This document shows, piece by piece, positions 61,254-64,000 of a stretch of DNA of 64,000 bases. Position 1 is the first letter of the stretch. Every line of letters starts with the position of its first letter. This stretch comes from UMGS755 sp045590535 (GTDB lineage: Bacteria; Bacillota; Clostridia; UBA1381; UBA9506). The notes beneath the pieces are model-generated. The model did no database searches and was not told the origin of the DNA. It saw only the letters and a program-made list of their open reading frames with translations. The translations under genes and the position numbers were made by a program. The stretch is from contig JAZNRE010000028.1 in assembly GCA_045590535.1 (NCBI GenBank), positions 13,986 through 77,985 of the forward strand, written 5' to 3'.

Positions 61254-62576
61254 ATGAAAGTAACAGAAAATAAAATTTATAATCCGGAAATCGAATGCAT
61301 GAGCCGGGAGGACATGAAAAAAATTCAGGATGAACGCCTTATAAACACCGTTAAGCATGTGTATGAAAATGTACCTTTATACAGAAAGCGGATGAATGAA
61401 GCAGGCGTTAAGCCCGAAGACATTAAGGGCACAGAGGATTTATATAAATTGCCCTTTACCAACAAAACTGACCTGCGTGATGAGTTCCCTTATGGTCTTT
61501 TAGCTGTTCCCAAAGAAGAGATTGTGCGCATTCAGGGTTCCTCCGGCACAACGGGCAAACCCATTGTTTCAGGCTACACAGAAAACGACATTGAAGTGTG
61601 GACCGAAATGGTGGCGCGTTCACTGGTGGCAGCCGGCGCCGGCAAAGAAGACATCATTCAGGTTACTTATGGTTATGGCTTGTTTACAGGCGGTCTGGGT
61701 GCTCATCAGGGTGCATCCCGGGTTGGCGCCATGGTTGTGCCTATGTCTTCTGGTAACACCCAAAGACAGCTGATGATGATGCACGATTTAGGCGCTACCA
61801 TGCTTTGCTGCACACCTTCTTATGCCATCTTTTTAGGTGAATCTTTAAAAGAAATGGGTTATGACCCCAAAGAATTTAAATTAAAATCCGGCTGTTTTGG
61901 TGCAGAACCCTGGACAGAAGAAATGCGTGAAAAGCTGGAAGGTCTTTTTGATATTAACGCCTATAACATTTATGGCTTAACTGAAATTGCCGGCCCCGGT
62001 GTTGCTTTTGAATGTCCGGCAAAAGACGGTATGCACATTAACGAAGACCATGTTCTTGCCGAGATTGTTGATCCGGCAACCGGTGAACCCCTGCCTTATG
62101 GCGAAAGCGGCGAGCTGGTGCTCACCACCATCACCAAAACCGGTATGCCCATGATTCGTTACCGCACACACGATATTTGCACTTTGGATGTTACCCCTTG
62201 TTCCTGCGGCAGAACACATGTGCGCATGAGTCGCATCACCGGCAGAACCGATGACATGCTCATCATCCGTGGCGTTAACATGTTCCCCAGCCAGATTGAG
62301 TCGGTGCTTTTGGGCATTCAGGGTGTTGCTCCGCACTACATGCTGGTGGTTGACAGAGTGAACTCAACCGACAGATTAGAAGTGCAGGTTGAGCTTACCG
62401 ATGCCATGTTCTCAGATACCGTTGCCGATATTGAAAAAATTCAGAAGAAAATCACCGAGCAAATTAAGTCGGTGGTGGGCGTTGCCGCCAATGTTAAGCT
62501 TGTGCCCCCCAAAACCATTCCACGCTCTGAGGGCAAGGCCAAGAGAATTATTGATAACCGTGGCTTGACAAAATAA
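61254..62576 (+). CDS. paaK: Phenylacetate-CoA ligase
   Basis: An AMP-forming ligase that makes phenylacetyl-CoA (or a related aryl-acetyl-CoA). The 440-residue protein has RIQGSSGTTGKP (A3), the YGLTEIAGPG motif (A5), the TRTGD-equivalent YRTHDICT, and RTDDMLIIRGVNMFPSQ before the C-terminal domain. GGGGG lies 9 bases before ATG 61254. Regulation by a Phe-type T-box implies a link to phenylalanine metabolism, possibly salvage of phenylacetate into Phe with an indolepyruvate/phenylpyruvate oxidoreductase, which is not in the window. Confidence 0.9.
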   Translation: MKVTENKIYNPEIECMSREDMKKIQDERLINTVKHVYENVPLYRKRMNEAGVKPEDIKGTEDLYKLPFTNKTDLRDEFPYGLLAVPKEEIVRIQGSSGTTGKPIVSGYTENDIEVWTEMVARSLVAAGAGKEDIIQVTYGYGLFTGGLGAHQGASRVGAMVVPMSSGNTQRQLMMMHDLGATMLCCTPSYAIFLGESLKEMGYDPKEFKLKSGCFGAEPWTEEMREKLEGLFDINAYNIYGLTEIAGPGVAFECPAKDGMHINEDHVLAEIVDPATGEPLPYGESGELVLTTITKTGMPMIRYRTHDICTLDVTPCSCGRTHVRMSRITGRTDDMLIIRGVNMFPSQIESVLLGIQGVAPHYMLVVDRVNSTDRLEVQVELTDAMFSDTVADIEKIQKKITEQIKSVVGVAANVKLVPPKTIPRSEGKAKRIIDNRGLTK

Positions 62577-62595
62577 AAAGAAAACAAACACCATG

Positions 62596-62627
62596 AAACT
62601 GCCGGGAATTTTCCCGGCAGTTTTTTT
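62596..62627 (+). terminator. Terminator of paaK
   Basis: A 12 to 13-bp GC-rich stem (62596-62608 with 62611-62623) runs into a T-run. Confidence 0.9.
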
Positions 62628-62713
62628 GCAATAAAAAATTTGGGTAAGTTTGTGAATTATAATCAATAGATTTTAAAGACGATGCATGATATAATGTGTT
62701 TGAGGTGATAAGT

Positions 62714-63319
62714 ATGTATCCTGCAATAAAACCCAAAAAATTGAGTGGGACAGAATCTTTAATAACAGCTGACGGCAAAAAGATATGTTCACTTATAGAT
62801 TTTTGGAGATGGGCATATTCAGATTTGGTTGGAAATGCTGAACGAGGTGCCTTAGCTGAATTTATTGTGGCTTCTGCATTAGGTATTCAAGATTCTGAAC
62901 GAATATCTTGGGATAAATATGATTTACTTACCAAAGAAGGGATAGCAATTGAGGTTAAAACTTCAGGATATTTACAAACATGGGAACAAGAAAACTTATC
63001 GAAACTTGTCTTTGGGATTAGTCCCACATATGGATGGGATAGTAAAACAAATAAGTATGATGAAATTAAAAAAAGACAATCTGATATATATGTGTTCTGT
63101 GTGCATAAACATACTGAACAATCGACAGCAAATCCACTATTGATTTCTCAATGGGATTTTTATTTAATGCCAACAAAATTGTTAGATGAAAAGTTTAGGG
63201 AACAAAAATCGGCAACTCTTTCTTCATTGATTAAAGCTGGTGCATTAAAGTGTGATTATGAAGAATTAAATATAAAAATAAAGGAATTGGCACACTCCAT
63301 CGATATCGACCATGAATGA
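62714..63319 (+). CDS. PD-(D/E)XK nuclease-like protein, family not named
   Basis: A 201-residue protein. A restriction-endonuclease-like pattern is visible: the D of YDLLTKEG, then IEVKTSGYLQTW with the E-x-K pair, flanked by a helix AEFIVASALGI. The N-terminal part (residues 10-45) with IDFWRWAYSDLVGN is a separate conserved segment. Nothing in the sequence identifies a DNA target or partner. GAGGTGA lies 5 bases before ATG 62714. It is more AT-rich than the flanking operon, so it may be recently acquired. Confidence 0.55.
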   Translation: MYPAIKPKKLSGTESLITADGKKICSLIDFWRWAYSDLVGNAERGALAEFIVASALGIQDSERISWDKYDLLTKEGIAIEVKTSGYLQTWEQENLSKLVFGISPTYGWDSKTNKYDEIKKRQSDIYVFCVHKHTEQSTANPLLISQWDFYLMPTKLLDEKFREQKSATLSSLIKAGALKCDYEELNIKIKELAHSIDIDHE

Positions 63320-63427
63320 AACAACTGATAATGAAATTATAGACAAAGCAGTTAGCTATATAAATAATTTATAATAATTTTTTGGTACTAACATGACAAC
63401 CCTAGTAAAGAATGTTGAAATCAAAAA

Positions 63428-63475
63428 GCCTCCCTTGCCTAAAAGGAGGGGGACCACCGAAGGTGGTGGAGGGAT
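63428..63475 (+). repeat. Left terminal inverted repeat of the DUF559 element
   Basis: 48 bases, ending just before the DUF559 start codon. It contains the ribosome-binding purines (GGAGGG) of that gene. Confidence 0.7.
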
Positions 63476-63477
63476 AT

Positions 63478-63882
63478 ATGGAAAGAAAGCATAATACTGA
63501 TTTAACGGCTAACGCAAGAACTTTGCGTAAGAATATGACAAAAGAAGAACGACATCTTTGGTATGATTTCTTGAAAAATTACCCCATAAGATTTTTGAGA
63601 CAAAAAGTTATTGATAATTACATTGTTGATTTTTATTGCCATAGTGTAAGGCTAATAATTGAACTTGATGGCTCACAGCATTATGAAGAAAAAGGTTTGC
63701 TAAAAGATAAAATCAGAACAGATAGAATTGAGCAACGAAACCTGACAGTTATCAGAATACCTAACAACGAAGTTGATAGAAATTTTGAAGGAGTTTGTCA
63801 GTATATTGATAAGGCTGTGAAAGAATCCCTCCATCAGTCTGCGACTGACACCTCCTGTGAATCCCCCAGTCACCTGCGGTGA
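63478..63882 (+). CDS. DUF559 family endonuclease-like protein
   Basis: A 134-residue DUF559 (Vsr-related PD-(D/E)XK) protein. Motifs: NARTLRKNMTKEERHLWYDF at the N-terminus, FLRQKVIDNYIVDFYC, and LIIELDGSQHYEE, where D and the following E and D residues fit the nuclease site. VIRIPNNEV follows. The start ATG 63478 has GGAGGG 4 bases upstream, supplied by the left repeat. The last ~18 residues are encoded by repeat sequence and are unlikely to matter for folding. Confidence 0.75.
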   Translation: MERKHNTDLTANARTLRKNMTKEERHLWYDFLKNYPIRFLRQKVIDNYIVDFYCHSVRLIIELDGSQHYEEKGLLKDKIRTDRIEQRNLTVIRIPNNEVDRNFEGVCQYIDKAVKESLHQSATDTSCESPSHLR

Positions 63883-63906
63883 CAGCCCCCTTTAGGCAAG
63901 GGGGCC
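63861..63906 (-). repeat. Right terminal inverted repeat of the DUF559 element
   Basis: 46 bases that match the left repeat when reverse complemented, with small differences. A second GC-rich hairpin lies just inside it at about 63830-63850. Confidence 0.7.
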
Positions 63907-63970
63907 TAAGTTGCATCTAAACCGTCTATCCCGTATAACGAAGATTATATTCTAAAAAGGAGAGAAGGAA

Positions 63971-64000
63971 ATGAAATATTTGATTGTAGTTGATATGCAG
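63971..64000 (+). CDS. Cysteine hydrolase family protein, 5' end (partial; nicotinamidase/isochorismatase-like)
   Basis: Only 10 codons are visible, reading MKYLIVVDMQ, the typical first strand and catalytic Asp of the isochorismatase/nicotinamidase superfamily. A strong AAAAGGAG region lies upstream. Nicotinamidase would fit the niacin salvage genes in this window, but the superfamily is broad and the assignment rests on ten residues. Confidence 0.5.
   Translation, partial: MKYLIVVDMQ

Larger units (their letters stand above)
63428..63906. mobile_element. Inverted-repeat element carrying a DUF559 endonuclease gene
   Basis: A segment of about 479 bp flanked by inverted repeats: left 63428-63475, right 63861-63906. 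The two ends are closely similar after reverse complementing, and each includes a short inner hairpin (GACCACC/GGTGGTG-type at the left, GTCACC/GGTGAC at the right). The only gene inside is the DUF559 endonuclease, whose last codons run into the right repeat. No transposase is present, so mobilisation would need a trans-acting enzyme or be endonuclease-driven. No clear target-site duplication was seen. Confidence 0.65.

Noticed and set aside
63312..63374. Mini-frame of 20 codons starting inside the end of the 62714 gene
   Set aside because: Overlaps the previous stop by 8 bases like a coupled gene, but there is no ribosome site, no recognisable product, and it is too short to support.
1..64000. 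CRISPR arrays, prophage or antiviral operons
   Set aside because: No regularly spaced direct repeats, cas genes, phage structural genes or recognised defence gene sets were found on either strand.

Overview
The window comes from a low-to-moderate GC, Gram-positive, strictly anaerobic member of the Clostridia that probably forms spores. The evidence is a full rnfCDGEAB operon, an [FeFe]-hydrogenase-type protein, a pta-ackA acetate/ATP module, and sporulation-linked genes (bofA with its yaaL-type neighbour, a YlmC/YmxH PRC-barrel gene, spoVT). It also shows NifS/NifU-type Fe-S assembly, a split transketolase, a T-box leader, strong Shine-Dalgarno sites and frequent GTG/TTG starts. I cannot name the genus from the sequence. 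The window is almost entirely dense chromosomal housekeeping DNA. Clear accessory DNA lies at 14.9-15.2 kb (tRNA-linked repeats), 42.1-43.1 kb (an AT-rich acyltransferase) and 62.6-63.9 kb (two nuclease-type genes, one inside an inverted-repeat element).

Layout. 0-6.5 kb: 3' end of a sugar-phosphate isomerase-like gene, a metallo-beta-lactamase hydrolase, a ParE-type topoisomerase subunit and guaB (minus strand), yaaL-type/bofA, a DUF378 protein and an AraD-like class II aldolase. 6.5-11.2 kb: YlmC/YmxH, metG, pta-ackA. 11.2-17.6 kb (minus): HAD phosphatase, MATE exporter, [FeFe]-hydrogenase-like protein, repeats with tRNA-Thr(CGT), lysA, rapZ. 17.7-21.3 kb: YkuS-like protein, nifS-nifU-queT, a niacin-type ECF S component. 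21.5-24.8 kb: lipoprotein and an MBOAT/DHHW O-acetylation pair. 24.9-26.4 kb (minus): SigB-type sigma factor behind an unknown membrane protein. 26.6-28.4 kb: lipoprotein cyclophilin and gap. 28.5-29.9 kb (minus): dusB-mscL.

30.1-37.6 kb: an E2/CAT-fold acyltransferase-like protein translationally coupled to an AMP-forming ligase, then aldo-keto reductase, nicotinate phosphoribosyltransferase, short-chain dehydrogenase, HD hydrolase and cysK. 37.8-42.0 kb: a cpsC-cpsD-cpsB phosphoregulatory module, VanZ protein and folC. 42.1-43.8 kb: acyltransferase-3 and spoVT. 43.9-52.5 kb (minus): split transketolase, mrnC-cysS-cysE, ispF-ispD, uvrA. 52.8-57.7 kb: the rnf operon. 57.8-60.3 kb: a DUF4825 membrane-anchored protein and a ZIP transporter. 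60.5-62.6 kb: a T-box leader whose specifier reads as Phe (TTC), controlling a PaaI thioesterase and a phenylacetate-CoA ligase. 62.7-64 kb: PD-(D/E)XK-like protein, DUF559 endonuclease inside a terminal-inverted-repeat element, and the start of a nicotinamidase/isochorismatase-like gene.

Together the genes describe a fermentative anaerobe that makes ATP from acetyl-CoA (pta-ackA), balances ferredoxin and NADH through Rnf and possibly hydrogenase, and salvages niacin (ECF S component, pncB, possible nicotinamidase). I found no CRISPR array, prophage or recognised antiviral system. The observations most worth following are the Phe T-box on the phenylacetate-CoA ligase operon, the acyltransferase-like protein that lacks the usual catalytic histidine and is coupled to an AMP-ligase, the unknown membrane protein upstream of a sigma factor, and the two repeat-associated structures.
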